64,000 bases of DNA from Microvirga sp. GTDB taxonomy: Bacteria; Pseudomonadota; Alphaproteobacteria; Rhizobiales; Beijerinckiaceae. Both the position numbers and the translations under genes were made by a program. Location: positions 212,022 to 276,021 of the forward strand of contig NZ_JACXAB010000007.1 in the NCBI RefSeq assembly GCF_014699075.1. Direction: 5' to 3'. This document shows, one piece after another, positions 35,153 through 43,552 of this stretch (its first letter is position 1; every line of letters begins with the position of its first letter). The notes under the pieces are model-generated. The model was not told where the DNA came from, ran no database searches, and worked only from the letters and a program-made list of their open reading frames with translations.

Positions 35153-35926
35153 ATGAAGGTTACCGTCTGTCAGATCGACTGCCGACCCGATCATCTCGAT
35201 GAGGCCTTGCAAGGCCTTGCCGCGCATGTGGCGAAAGAGGCGTCGGACTTCCTGCTGGTGCCGGAGATGTGCTTCGGCGAGTGGCTGGCGGCCGCTCCTG
35301 AGCCGGATGCCGCCCAGTGGCAGAAGGCAGTGGCTCTGCATGATGCGCGTATCGCGCGCATGTCCACGTTGAACGCCAGGGCCGTCATGGGCACGCGGCC
35401 CATCGTCATGCCGCATGGCAGCCGGCGCAACGAGGCTTATGTGTGGACCGAGGACGCGGGCGCCGTGCCTGTGCATCAGAAATACTACCTTCCCGATGAG
35501 GAGGGCTATTACGAGCATACCTGGTACGAGCGCGGTCCGGGCACCTTCGACATCGCGCGGGCGCTGGGCATGCGCATCGGCGTGCAGATCTGCACCGAGA
35601 TGTGGTTTTTCGAGTGGGCGCGCCACTACGCGGCGGGCCGCGCCGATCTCCTGTGCGTTCCGCGGGCGACGCCGCATGGATCCACCCGCAAGTGGCTGGC
35701 TGGCGGCCAGGCGGCTGCGGTCTGCTCGGGCGCCTATTGCCTGTCGTCCAACCTCTGGGCGCCGCCGGGTTACAAGGCCAATTGCGGCGGCCTCGGCTGG
35801 GTGGTGGACCCGGAAGGCACCGTGCTGGCCGAGACCACGCCGGAGGCGCCCTATGCGACCGTTGAGATCGACCTCGCCTTCGCACGCGCCAGCAAGACGA
35901 CCTACCCGCGCTACGTGCCCGAGTGA
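35153..35926 (+). CDS. Carbon-nitrogen hydrolase (nitrilase superfamily)
   Basis: The 257-residue enzyme has the full triad of the superfamily: Glu38 in LVPEMCFGEW, Lys110 in VHQKYYLPDEEG and Cys147 in VQICTEMWFFEW. It should hydrolyse an amide or nitrile in the cytoplasm; the specific substrate is not clear. GTRPIVMPHGSRRNEAYVW is typical of amidase-type branches. It lies 21 bases after the EVE gene and may be co-transcribed with it. Confidence 0.88.
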   Translation: MKVTVCQIDCRPDHLDEALQGLAAHVAKEASDFLLVPEMCFGEWLAAAPEPDAAQWQKAVALHDARIARMSTLNARAVMGTRPIVMPHGSRRNEAYVWTEDAGAVPVHQKYYLPDEEGYYEHTWYERGPGTFDIARALGMRIGVQICTEMWFFEWARHYAAGRADLLCVPRATPHGSTRKWLAGGQAAAVCSGAYCLSSNLWAPPGYKANCGGLGWVVDPEGTVLAETTPEAPYATVEIDLAFARASKTTYPRYVPE

Positions 35927-35941
35927 AGCCGACAGTCACAA

Positions 35942-36187
35942 TCAGAGCCGCTGGGTGAGACGCTGTCCGATCCAGTCCTGGGCCGCATCCAGGTCGGCAA
36001 AGGCCGGATAGTTCACGCCGCCCAAGGGGCCGAAGCCCGCCTCCAGGAACCATTGCCCCGGCGCCACCTCGTTCCGGTCCGACAACCGCACCAGCACGGC
36101 CACCAGCCGCTGGCTCCCGTCGAACACCAGCACGCCTTCTTCTTCGAAGCCGGTGTGCACCCGGACAGGCTGAAGGGTGAGGCTCAT
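35942..36187 (-). CDS. Small protein of unknown function coupled to a Crp-like regulator
   Basis: This 81-residue protein begins MSLTLQPVRVHTGFEEEGVL. Its ATG overlaps the stop of the Crp/Fnr-type gene as ATGA, which sets the start at 36187 and makes translation coupled. It has no signal peptide, no membrane segment and no motif I recognise. The composition is soluble and acidic. A role with the regulator is only inferred from the overlap. Confidence 0.7.
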   Translation of the reverse strand: MSLTLQPVRVHTGFEEEGVLVFDGSQRLVAVLVRLSDRNEVAPGQWFLEAGFGPLGGVNYPAFADLDAAQDWIGQRLTQRL

Positions 36188-36927
36188 GCGTCGCCCTCCC
36201 GCTCCAGATGCAGGTAGAGCGGGTCGAACTCGCCCGCCTCCTTCAGGCGTTCCCAATCGGGGACGATCAACTGGGTGCCCCTGGTCTGGACGAGGCCGTT
36301 CGCCCGCATGGCCTGGAGAACCCGGTTCACGTGAACATTGCTGGTGCCGATGGCATCGGCCAGCTCAACCTGGGTGATGGGCAGGTCGAAGGTGTCGTCC
36401 TCCACGAGCCCCACCGCCTTCAGGCGCACCAGGAACTCGCACAGAAGATGAGCCAGCCGGGTATAGGCCTCGCGCCGTCCGACGTTGAGCAGCCATTCCC
36501 GGAAGATCGAGGCATCCACCAGGGTCTCGCGCCAGAAGGCAGCGGCGATGCGGGGATGGCGCTCGCACACCCGGCGCATGTGCTCATGCTGGATGAACCC
36601 GACCGTGCAGGGGCTGATCGTGGCGACGCTGTTGTCCATGACCTCCAGGTGCAGGCTCTGCAGGTCGGGAATGTCGCCGGGAACATGGAAGGCCATGATC
36701 TGGCGCTTGCCCTCGGTGGTGAGCTTGTAGACCTGGGTGATGCCCTCCAGCAGCAGGCAACACTGGGAGGGCCGGTCGCCGATGCGCACGACGTCCTGAT
36801 CCGCCTTGAGAACCGTGACCTGCACGGGCACGTCCCGAAGGGCCTGCCTCTCCTCCTCGGACAGGGGAAAGATGCTGTCCAGCTTGCGGATCATCAGGGC
36901 TTGAGGCGAGTGAGGGCCGGCTATCAT
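36184..36927 (-). CDS. Crp/Fnr family transcriptional regulator
   Basis: The 247-residue regulator has a cyclic-nucleotide-binding-like beta roll at about 30-145 and a C-terminal winged helix at about 170-235 with recognition region TQVELADAIGTSNVHVNRVLQ. The N-terminus lacks the cysteine cluster of oxygen-sensing FNR. It could respond to cAMP made by the CHASE2 cyclase at 20.7 kb or to another ligand; that link is speculative. It is divergent from acs across 279 bases and may control it. Confidence 0.9.
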   Translation of the reverse strand: MIAGPHSPQALMIRKLDSIFPLSEEERQALRDVPVQVTVLKADQDVVRIGDRPSQCCLLLEGITQVYKLTTEGKRQIMAFHVPGDIPDLQSLHLEVMDNSVATISPCTVGFIQHEHMRRVCERHPRIAAAFWRETLVDASIFREWLLNVGRREAYTRLAHLLCEFLVRLKAVGLVEDDTFDLPITQVELADAIGTSNVHVNRVLQAMRANGLVQTRGTQLIVPDWERLKEAGEFDPLYLHLEREGDA

Positions 36928-37136
36928 CCTTGCATGTCCTGTCGCGCCCCACGGCGGGAGCGGCTCCGATCAATGACTGACGGGGCGATAACAACGCTGC
37001 GCGGCAATTGTGCCGAACCCGGTTGCATCGGCATAGGGAACTGGCTCTTGCGCGGTCGCCCGCTCCCGGTGTCTCTGCCGCGCTTGTGCACTGCACCCCG
37101 AAAGTAGCAAAGACCAAAGTCCGATCCCGGCCCCGC

Positions 37137-37166
37137 TTGCCCGACCCCTGGCTCTTTCCGTACATC
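37137..37166 (+). promoter_or_regulatory. Possible sigma-70 promoter for acs
   Basis: TTGCCC at 37137-37142 and TACATC at 37161-37166 are 18 bases apart and lie about 40 bases before the acs start. No clear Crp-type site was picked out by eye in the 279-base divergent gap. Confidence 0.3.
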
Positions 37167-37206
37167 TAGCGCTAAATTCATCCCGAAAATGTCTGGGAGA
37201 AGCGCC

Positions 37207-39165
37207 ATGGAAGAGAAGATCTACGACGTGCCGTCCGAGTGGACCCACCGCGCCTATCTGGACGAGGCGGGCTACCGGGCCAAGTACGAGGCGTCCACCA
37301 AGGACCCGGAGGCCTTCTGGGCCGAGGAAGCAAAGCGCATCCACTGGTTCAAGGCGCCTTCCCGGATCAAGAACACCAATTTCGGCCCTGAGAATGTCTC
37401 GATCCGCTGGTTCGAAGACGGCGTCACCAACGTGGCCTATAACTGCGTCGACCGGCACCTCCACACCCGCGGCGATCAGGTCGCCATCATCTGGGAAGGC
37501 GACGATCCGTCCGAATCGAAGAAGATCACCTACCGCGAGCTCGCCGCGCAGGTGAACCGCATGGCCAACATCATGCGCAACCGCGGCGTGGAGAAGGGCG
37601 ACCGCGTCACGATCTACATGCCGATGATCCCGGAAGCGGCCTATGCCATGCTCGCCTGCGCGCGGCTCGGGGCCATCCACTCGGTGGTGTTCGGCGGCTT
37701 CTCGCCGGATTCGCTCGCCAGCCGCATCCAGGACGCGAAATCCGCCTTCATCGTCACGGCCGACGAGGGCCTGCGCGGCGGCCGCAAGGTTCCGCTGAAG
37801 GTGAACGTGGACGCGGCCCTCGAGCGCGTCGGCGCCGGCGTGGTCGACCACGTGCTGGTGGTGCGCCGCACGGGCGGCGCGGTGAACATGCTGCCGGGCC
37901 GCGACGTCTATTACGACGAGGCGGCAGCGCAGGTCTCCGACGAGTGCCCCTATGAGGAAATGAACGCGGAGGACCCGCTGTTCATCCTCTACACGTCAGG
38001 CTCGACCGGCACCCCGAAGGGCGTGCTGCACACCACGGGCGGCTATCTCGTCCACGCGGCGATGACGCACCAATACGTCTTCGATTATCACGACGGCGAC
38101 ATCTACTGGTGCACCGCCGACGTGGGCTGGGTCACGGGCCATTCCTACATCCTCTACGGGCCGCTCGCGAACGGCGCCACCACGCTGATGTTCGAGGGCG
38201 TGCCCACCTATCCGTCGATCTCGCGCTTCTGGGAGGTGATCGACAAGCACGGGGTCAACATCTTCTACACGGCCCCCACGGCGATCCGCTCGCTCATGCA
38301 GGCGGGCGAGGAGCCGGTGAAGAGGACCGCGCGCAAGTCGCTGCGCCTGCTCGGCTCCGTGGGCGAGCCGATCAACCCGGAAGCCTGGGAATGGTACCAC
38401 CGCGTGGTCGGCGACAGCCGCTGCCCCATCGTCGACACCTGGTGGCAGACGGAGACCGGCGGCATCCTGATTGCCCCGCTGCCCGGCGCCACCAAGCTCA
38501 AGCCGGGATCGGCCACGAAGCCCTTCTTCGGCGTGCAGCCGCAGGTGGTGGATGCGGAAGGCAAGGTGCTGGAGGGCGCGGCCGAGGGCAATCTCGTGAT
38601 CGCCGATTCCTGGCCCGGCCAGATGCGCACGGTTTATGGCGATCACGAGCGCTTCGTGCAGACCTACTTCTCCACCTATCCGGGCAAATACTTCACCGGC
38701 GACGGCTGTAGGCGGGATGCGGACGGCTATTACTGGATCACCGGCCGCGTGGACGACGTGATCAACGTGTCCGGCCACCGCATGGGCACGGCTGAAGTGG
38801 AATCCGCCCTCGTGGCGCATCCGAAGGTGTCGGAAGCCGCCGTGGTGGGCTATCCGCACGACATCAAGGGCCAGGGCATCTACGCCTATGTGACCCTGAT
38901 GGCCGGCGAAGAGCCCTCGGAGGAGCTGCGCAAGGAGCTGGTGGCCTGGGTGCGCAAGGAAATCGGCCCCATCGCGTCGCCCGACCTGATCCAGTTCGCC
39001 CCCGGCCTGCCCAAGACCCGCTCCGGCAAGATCATGCGCCGCATCCTGCGCAAGATCGCCGAGGATGAGTTCGGCTCGCTCGGCGACACCTCGACGCTGG
39101 CCGATCCTGGGGTGGTCGATGATCTCATCACCAACCGCCAGAACAAGCGCACGCAGGCGGCTTAA
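37207..39165 (+). CDS. acs: Acetyl-CoA synthetase (AMP-forming)
   Basis: The 652-residue enzyme carries the adenylation motif [11 protein letters not shown], the TWWQTETGG region, and the C-terminal acetylation site [12 protein letters not shown], whose Lys is the usual regulatory target. It activates acetate to acetyl-CoA. The ATG at 37207 is chosen because GGGAG lies seven bases before it; another in-frame ATG is at 37189. The enzyme feeds the glyoxylate shunt (aceA at 11 kb). A terminator follows. Confidence 0.97.
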   Translation: MEEKIYDVPSEWTHRAYLDEAGYRAKYEASTKDPEAFWAEEAKRIHWFKAPSRIKNTNFGPENVSIRWFEDGVTNVAYNCVDRHLHTRGDQVAIIWEGDDPSESKKITYRELAAQVNRMANIMRNRGVEKGDRVTIYMPMIPEAAYAMLACARLGAIHSVVFGGFSPDSLASRIQDAKSAFIVTADEGLRGGRKVPLKVNVDAALERVGAGVVDHVLVVRRTGGAVNMLPGRDVYYDEAAAQVSDECPYEEMNAEDPLFILYTSGSTGTPKGVLHTTGGYLVHAAMTHQYVFDYHDGDIYWCTADVGWVTGHSYILYGPLANGATTLMFEGVPTYPSISRFWEVIDKHGVNIFYTAPTAIRSLMQAGEEPVKRTARKSLRLLGSVGEPINPEAWEWYHRVVGDSRCPIVDTWWQTETGGILIAPLPGATKLKPGSATKPFFGVQPQVVDAEGKVLEGAAEGNLVIADSWPGQMRTVYGDHERFVQTYFSTYPGKYFTGDGCRRDADGYYWITGRVDDVINVSGHRMGTAEVESALVAHPKVSEAAVVGYPHDIKGQGIYAYVTLMAGEEPSEELRKELVAWVRKEIGPIASPDLIQFAPGLPKTRSGKIMRRILRKIAEDEFGSLGDTSTLADPGVVDDLITNRQNKRTQAA

Positions 39166-39195
39166 AACACCGCGTCACCTGAGGACGATGTGGGG

Positions 39196-39225
39196 TGGCC
39201 GGGCTCGTCCCGGCCATTTCTTTTG
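39196..39225 (+). terminator. Intrinsic terminator of acs
   Basis: TGGCCGGG (39196-39203) pairs with CCCGGCCA (39209-39216) around a five-base loop and is followed by TTTCTTTTG. It lies 30 bases after the acs stop. Confidence 0.75.
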
Positions 39226-39350
39226 CGACGGTTTCTAACTCCGAATTGTAAGGAATAGCATCGCGCTCGCCCCAATTCAGCCCGCTTGTCTTCCAAGGAT
39301 TTTGATCTCCACCCGTGCAGTCCAAGACACGTTCTCTGAGGGAGCATTCC

Positions 39351-39614
39351 ATGTCCTTGAAGCGGCTCTTCACCGACCACCCCGAAGCCGTGGGCGAGTC
39401 CTATGGCGAGCATATGGGTGTGGCCCTGAGCTTCGCGGGCCCGCTTCTGCTGGCGGGTCTCGCGGCGCTTGTTCATGCCTTCCTGCCGTTTCTCTTCACG
39501 ACCACCGCCAGCGCCACCGTGAAGCGGCTTTATGCGCGCATGATGAATCGCGCGTCCAAGCCCGATTCGAGAACGGCCGCGGACGACATGTTCTCCTGGG
39601 ACCCGGCCATCTGA
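39351..39614 (+). CDS. Small membrane protein, DUF6356-like
   Basis: This 87-residue protein begins MSLKRLFTDHPEAVGESYGE and has one long hydrophobic stretch at about 25-55. A GAGGGAG ribosome-binding site lies six bases before the ATG at 39351. The opening DHPxxVGExYxEH and the membrane segment resemble the DUF6356 family found in proteobacteria. Function is unknown. It stands alone between acs and the L,D-transpeptidase gene. Confidence 0.7.
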   Translation: MSLKRLFTDHPEAVGESYGEHMGVALSFAGPLLLAGLAALVHAFLPFLFTTTASATVKRLYARMMNRASKPDSRTAADDMFSWDPAI

Positions 39615-39697
39615 TCCGCCTCGCCTGAGCGGCGTGGAACCGTAGCCTTATCTCTCGCGTCTCACCCTCACTGATTTCTTGCAGGAGGGTTCGACCC

Positions 39698-40204
39698 ATG
39701 AGCATCCGCGCCGCATTGGCCTTCGCCACCGCTCTCGGCATTGCCGTTAGTGCCCATGGCGCATCGGCCCGCGAGGTCGTGCCGTTCCAGGCGGGGGTTT
39801 CGCCCGGCACCATCGTGATCAAGACGGCGGAGCGGCGGCTCTATTACGTGCGCGGCGACGGCACGGCCCTGCGCTACCGGGTGGCCGTGGGCAAGCCCGG
39901 CAAGCAATGGTTCGGCGAGGCGCAGATCGACGGCAAATACGTGCGGCCCGCCTGGTCGCCGCCCGCCGAGGTGAAGCGCGACAACCCGCGCCTGCCCGAC
40001 GTGATCCCCGGCGGCGCACCCAACAATCCCATGGGCGCACGGGCGCTGACCCTCAATCTCGACGAATACGCCATCCACGGCACCAACCGCCCGAGCTCCA
40101 TCGGCACTTATGCCTCCTACGGCTGCATCCGCATGCTCAACGAGGACATCGTGCACCTCTACGATCAGGTGAATGTGGGCACGCGGGTGGTGGTGGTGCC
40201 TTAG
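39698..40204 (+). CDS. Periplasmic L,D-transpeptidase (YkuD family)
   Basis: The 168-residue protein has a signal peptide cleaved near ASA/R (residue 24), then an YkuD catalytic domain. The active-site signature is HGTNRPSSIGTYASYGCIRM, with His127 and nucleophilic Cys143. It would form 3-3 cross-links in peptidoglycan or attach proteins to it. A good AGGAGG ribosome-binding site precedes the start. There is no peptidoglycan-binding domain, as in the many short rhizobial paralogues. Confidence 0.92.
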   Translation: MSIRAALAFATALGIAVSAHGASAREVVPFQAGVSPGTIVIKTAERRLYYVRGDGTALRYRVAVGKPGKQWFGEAQIDGKYVRPAWSPPAEVKRDNPRLPDVIPGGAPNNPMGARALTLNLDEYAIHGTNRPSSIGTYASYGCIRMLNEDIVHLYDQVNVGTRVVVVP

Positions 40205-40292
40205 TCTCAGGAGCGCCAGAAATTCGTAACATTATTCTTGCCGACCTCTCCACTTTCGGTCTCTATGGCAATCGAGGAGAGCAGAGGCATCA

Positions 40293-40514
40293 ATGGAGAA
40301 CAGCAAACAACACAATCAATCAATCTGGCGCTCGCTGCTGGAAGTGATTGCTGTCATCCTCCTCTTCTTAGTCTGCCTGTGCGGGGTGCTCCTCTCGGTC
40401 TATGGCATCGTCATAGTGATGTTTCCGCCTTTCGGCCCGATCATTCTAGGCCTAGGCCTCGCCATATTGGCATCTGGCATAGTGCTGCTGAGGATGCTCT
40501 TGCGCCGTCCTTGA
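40293..40514 (+). CDS. Small two-helix membrane protein
   Basis: The 73-residue protein begins MENSKQHNQSIWRSL and has two hydrophobic helices at about 16-40 and 46-68, ending in RMLLRRP. GCAGAGG lies a few bases before the ATG. No family is recognised. It is 28 bases from the convergent cfa stop. Base composition is slightly lower in GC than the neighbours. Confidence 0.6.
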   Translation: MENSKQHNQSIWRSLLEVIAVILLFLVCLCGVLLSVYGIVIVMFPPFGPIILGLGLAILASGIVLLRMLLRRP

Positions 40515-40541
40515 CGCGTTTATGCCTAACGGCTCAATGCT

Positions 40542-41840
40542 CTATGAATACAAATCCGCCCGCGACGGCGGCAGGCCCGACGGTCCTCGCGTGCGCTTGG
40601 AGGCGAGCGTCTGGTTCACGCCTACGGCCCCACGCTCGAAGGCGAGCGAGCAGCCGGCGAGGTAGAGCAGCCACATGCGGGTCTTCTCGGGGCCGACCAG
40701 CGCCTCCGCCTCCTTGCGGCGGGCGTTGAGATTCTCCCACCACAGGCGCGTGGTGCGCTGGTAATGCTCGCGCCAGGCCTCCACGTCGTGCACCTCGAAA
40801 CCGTGGCGCTCCAGGTTGGAGATGGACATCCCTAAGTGATCGAGCTCGCCGCCGGGAAAGATGTAGCGGGTGAGCGCCTTGTACTCGGGCTTGAGCTTCC
40901 GGAACGCCCTGTCGCTGCGCTTGGCGCGCCGCGCGATGGTGTGGTGGAGATAGAGCCCGCGCGGCCTGAGCAGGCGATGCACGGCGCTGAAATAGGCGGG
41001 GTAGTTGGCAATCCCCACCTGCTCGAACATGCCGATGGAGGAGATCTTGTCGAACTCGCCTTCGACTTGCGTGAAATCCTTCACCAGCACCTCGACGCGG
41101 TCCTGCAAGCCCAGCCGCGCGATCTTGTCCCTGGCGAGCTTCGCCTGTTCTTCGGCGAGCGTCACGCCGGTGGCCTTCACGCCGTAATGCTGCGCCGCAT
41201 GGCAGATGAGCGCGCCCCAGCCGCAGCCGATATCGAGCAGGCGCTCATTGGGCTTGAGCCGCAGCTTGCGGCAGATCATGTCGAGCTTGTCCCGTTGCGC
41301 ACGGGCGAGGTCGTCGTGCCAGTCCGGCTGGAAGTAGGCGCAGGTATAGACCATCTCCGGATCGAGAAAGAGCCGGTAGAAATCGTTCGACACGTCGTAG
41401 TGATAGGCGACGTTCTTCTTGTTGGTCTGGGGCCTGCCGTCGCGCGCGTCCGGGTTGTCCTCGACGCGATCGAGCGGACGCGGCATGTGGGCGGGGGCGC
41501 GCAGGAAGTGGTAGGCGACCTTCAGCGCCTTGCGCTTGCTTACCGCCTTCAGGCGGCGCGCGACCTTCTGCGGGCGCTGATCGGCCAGATCGAACAGGGT
41601 GCCGTTTTTGAGGTCGAGCAGGCCTGCCACAACAGCGTTGAGCACGGTGTCGAGGTTGGGACGGCGGACAAGCGCCGCGATCACGCTCTCGCGCCGGATC
41701 ACGAGGCGCATGGCGTAGGACGGCAGATCCGCCGGAATCGTCGAGCCGTCCCACAGCTCGAAGCCGAACGTGAGATCGAGCGCGCGATGAGCGTCGCTCA
41801 GAAGATCCCGGAACATCTCCAGCCGTGCCGCCCCGCCCAT
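40542..41840 (-). CDS. cfa: Cyclopropane-fatty-acyl-phospholipid synthase
   Basis: The 432-residue enzyme has an N-terminal lipid-binding part and a C-terminal methyltransferase with the SAM motif LLDIGCGWGALICHAA. YHYDVSNDFYRLFLDPEMVYTC-like sequence (residues about 148-168) is the family hallmark. It transfers a methylene from SAM to cis double bonds of membrane phospholipids, hardening the membrane against acid and stationary-phase stress. The length is slightly above the usual 380-400. Confidence 0.94.
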   Translation of the reverse strand: MGGAARLEMFRDLLSDAHRALDLTFGFELWDGSTIPADLPSYAMRLVIRRESVIAALVRRPNLDTVLNAVVAGLLDLKNGTLFDLADQRPQKVARRLKAVSKRKALKVAYHFLRAPAHMPRPLDRVEDNPDARDGRPQTNKKNVAYHYDVSNDFYRLFLDPEMVYTCAYFQPDWHDDLARAQRDKLDMICRKLRLKPNERLLDIGCGWGALICHAAQHYGVKATGVTLAEEQAKLARDKIARLGLQDRVEVLVKDFTQVEGEFDKISSIGMFEQVGIANYPAYFSAVHRLLRPRGLYLHHTIARRAKRSDRAFRKLKPEYKALTRYIFPGGELDHLGMSISNLERHGFEVHDVEAWREHYQRTTRLWWENLNARRKEAEALVGPEKTRMWLLYLAGCSLAFERGAVGVNQTLASKRTRGPSGLPPSRADLYS

Positions 41841-41997
41841 GCTGCCCTTCCCGTTTCAGCGGCAGACTAGAACCGGCGATGCGGCTCCGCAACGTCGTGG
41901 GATCCATCAGGCGTGGATGGTTTTCCCCTCTGAACGGAGGGGGCGAATGCCTCTCGCGGGAGCTATGCTGGCGCGCATTTCCGAAGATGGTGACCTC

Positions 41998-42384
41998 ATG
42001 CGTGCCGCTCTCCTTTCGATCCTGATCCCGTTTGCTGTTGCGCTGGCCGGATGCCAGACGCAGCCCTATGCCTCCGGACACGCGCAGGCGGACGCCTTGA
42101 TGGCGGAGCTTCAGGCCGAGTCCACGGCAACGGGCGTGGCGGCAACGGCCATCTCGGTGGCCGGATCAGCGGACCCGTCGGGAATGGGTGCGGGTGCCGC
42201 TCACGCCATCAACAGAGGCATGCTCAACGCCCATAACGCGCAGGTGAACGCTCGCATCCAGAACCGGATCATGGCCCAGGAGATGGCAGTGGTGAAATGC
42301 GTCGAGGAATCGAAGGCCATGTCCGGCAAGGCGGCCGAGGATTATGCCGATGCCTGCGCCAGGCGAGCCCGGGGCATTCCATAG
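41998..42384 (+). CDS. Small outer- or inner-membrane lipoprotein
   Basis: The 128-residue protein begins MRAALLSILIPFAVALAGC; LAGC is a clear lipobox with the lipidated Cys at residue 19. The mature part is Ala-, Gln- and Asn-rich, and helical. A longer open frame upstream (to 41839) lacks a sensible N-terminus and is rejected. No known family is recognised. It is divergent from cfa. Confidence 0.7.
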   Translation: MRAALLSILIPFAVALAGCQTQPYASGHAQADALMAELQAESTATGVAATAISVAGSADPSGMGAGAAHAINRGMLNAHNAQVNARIQNRIMAQEMAVVKCVEESKAMSGKAAEDYADACARRARGIP

Positions 42385-42410
42385 GCGCGCCGGCATTCGC
42401 CCAGTTGCGC

Positions 42411-42518
42411 TCAGTGTGCCAGATCGGCCAGATGCCGGAGCTTTTCGGGATTGCGGACGATATAGACCCCGACGATGCGGCCCCGGTCGACAGCGGAGCG
42501 CAGTCTTTCCTCCCGCAT
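42411..42518 (-). pseudogene. C-terminal remnant of an ECF sigma factor
   Basis: A 35-codon minus-strand frame reads MREERLRSAVDRGRIVGVYI followed by VRNPEKLRHLADLAH and a stop. The NPEKLRHL ending is the typical C-terminus of ECF sigma factors with a SnoaL-like tail (ECF41 type). No upstream sigma-2 or sigma-4 regions are present; the ccdB stop lies 59 bases upstream. It is probably the leftover of a gene truncated when ccdAB or a rearrangement arrived. Confidence 0.5.
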
Positions 42519-42577
42519 GAGGCCCGAAAAATTTTCAGATTTCCGGATTTCTATCGAGCTGATGCCCTACCGTATCG

Positions 42578-42877
42578 TCAAAACCCAAGGAACAGAAGAT
42601 CGAGCGCCCGTTTGATGGCATCCTGATCGGAAGCAAGCGAACCGACAGGGCGCTGCAGTTCTCGGACCGGGATTGATGCCATCAACGGGATCATGACAAC
42701 GAGATCATGTCCATCGAGGCGAACCGTCGGCGTCAATTCAGTGAGGACCGGTGCCTCGCTTTGCTGGAAGAGCGGCGCGACGATGCGGGTGGCGATCGGT
42801 CCCAGGATATTGGATTGCAGGTCGACCACAAGCCTGCCGGAGCGGCCGACCCCGGCGTAAACGTCGAACTGGCTCAT
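42578..42877 (-). CDS. ccdB: CcdB-family toxin
   Basis: The 99-residue protein begins MSQFDVYAGVGRSGRLVVDLQ and ends LDLLFLGF, matching CcdB gyrase poisons, whose last residues contact GyrA. QSNILGPIATRIVAPL is a family landmark. Its start overlaps the ccdA stop by one base. It would bind DNA gyrase unless neutralised by the antitoxin. A chromosomal location suggests a role in stability or stress, or decay. Confidence 0.88.
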   Translation of the reverse strand: MSQFDVYAGVGRSGRLVVDLQSNILGPIATRIVAPLFQQSEAPVLTELTPTVRLDGHDLVVMIPLMASIPVRELQRPVGSLASDQDAIKRALDLLFLGF

Positions 42878-43122
42878 CAGAATCGCCGGAACTCATCCAG
42901 TGGCAATCCATCCCGTTCGACCATTTCGTTGTATGCCCCGATAGCGTCCTTGTTGTCTTCGAGCCAGCGCGCTCTTCGGGCCTCTGCCACCGAGCGAGCC
43001 AACCCGCTTTCGCAAGCTTGAGAGACATTGATGTCGAGGGCTTTCGCTTCAGCGACAAGCTCGACAGGGAGCGTGACATTGGTCGGGCGGCGATCCCTCA
43101 CGGCTCCAATTGGCTTAGGCAT
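42877..43122 (-). CDS. ccdA: CcdA-family antitoxin
   Basis: The 81-residue protein has an N-terminal ribbon-helix-helix (TNVTLPVELVAEAKALDINVSQ-type) and a C-terminal tail (NEMVERDGLPLDEFRRF) that wraps CcdB. It precedes and overlaps ccdB, as in F plasmid ccdAB. The palindrome just upstream of it (43142-43166) is probably its operator for autorepression by the CcdA-CcdB complex. Confidence 0.9.
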   Translation of the reverse strand: MPKPIGAVRDRRPTNVTLPVELVAEAKALDINVSQACESGLARSVAEARRARWLEDNKDAIGAYNEMVERDGLPLDEFRRF

Positions 43123-43141
43123 AGCAACATCTCCCGAGTAT

Positions 43142-43166
43142 ATATGTGCATACCGTATGCGTATAT
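43142..43166. promoter_or_regulatory. Palindromic operator/promoter of ccdAB
   Basis: GCATAC-C-GTATGC at 43148-43160 is flanked by ATAT on both sides (43142-43145 and 43163-43166), giving a 25-base AT-rich palindrome. It lies 20 bases before the ccdA ATG and contrasts with the GC-rich surroundings. Ribbon-helix-helix antitoxins bind such sites. Confidence 0.6.
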
Positions 43167-43216
43167 GTTGTATCGGTAAAGTCGGGCGTCAGATCTAACC
43201 ATGCAAGCCGCTGTCT

Positions 43217-43447
43217 TTAAAAATCGCTCGCCAGGCCTTTCACTTCCCAATCCTCGTAGCGGACGGGCTCGAGGCCGCCACGGCCCTGGAGTTCCTTCTG
43301 CTTGGCGATTTCGGCCGCGCGGGCGTCGATGTCGAGCCGGCGCTGAGCCGCTTCCTCGAGCGCCCGCTGGGCTGCGGGCGACAGGGGCTTGCCGGGGGCC
43401 GCGCCCTCGATGGGGTGGTCCGGAGGGGTGTTGTCGTTCGTGCTCAT
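43217..43447 (-). CDS. DUF1674 protein, SDHAF4-like
   Basis: The 76-residue protein begins [20 protein letters not shown], with Pro/Ala-rich disorder, and ends [20 protein letters not shown]. The C-terminal RYxDWExKGxxxDF signature defines DUF1674, the family of the eukaryotic succinate dehydrogenase assembly factor SDHAF4. It may assist flavinylated SdhA, though no sdh genes are in the window. It is divergent from htpX. Confidence 0.85.
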   Translation of the reverse strand: MSTNDNTPPDHPIEGAAPGKPLSPAAQRALEEAAQRRLDIDARAAEIAKQKELQGRGGLEPVRYEDWEVKGLASDF

Positions 43448-43552
43448 GAGAGGCCTTATACCGATTCCCGCTCCTCTTGGGAGAGAGCTGGACCGTTCCC
43501 ACATAGGGGTTTGGAGGATGGATACCGTGTTGACCACGAGGTGGAGACCCCG

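Noticed and set aside
42738..43179. Several frames overlapping ccdAB on both strands
   Set aside because: The ccdA/ccdB pair with one-base overlap and an upstream operator explains the region fully.
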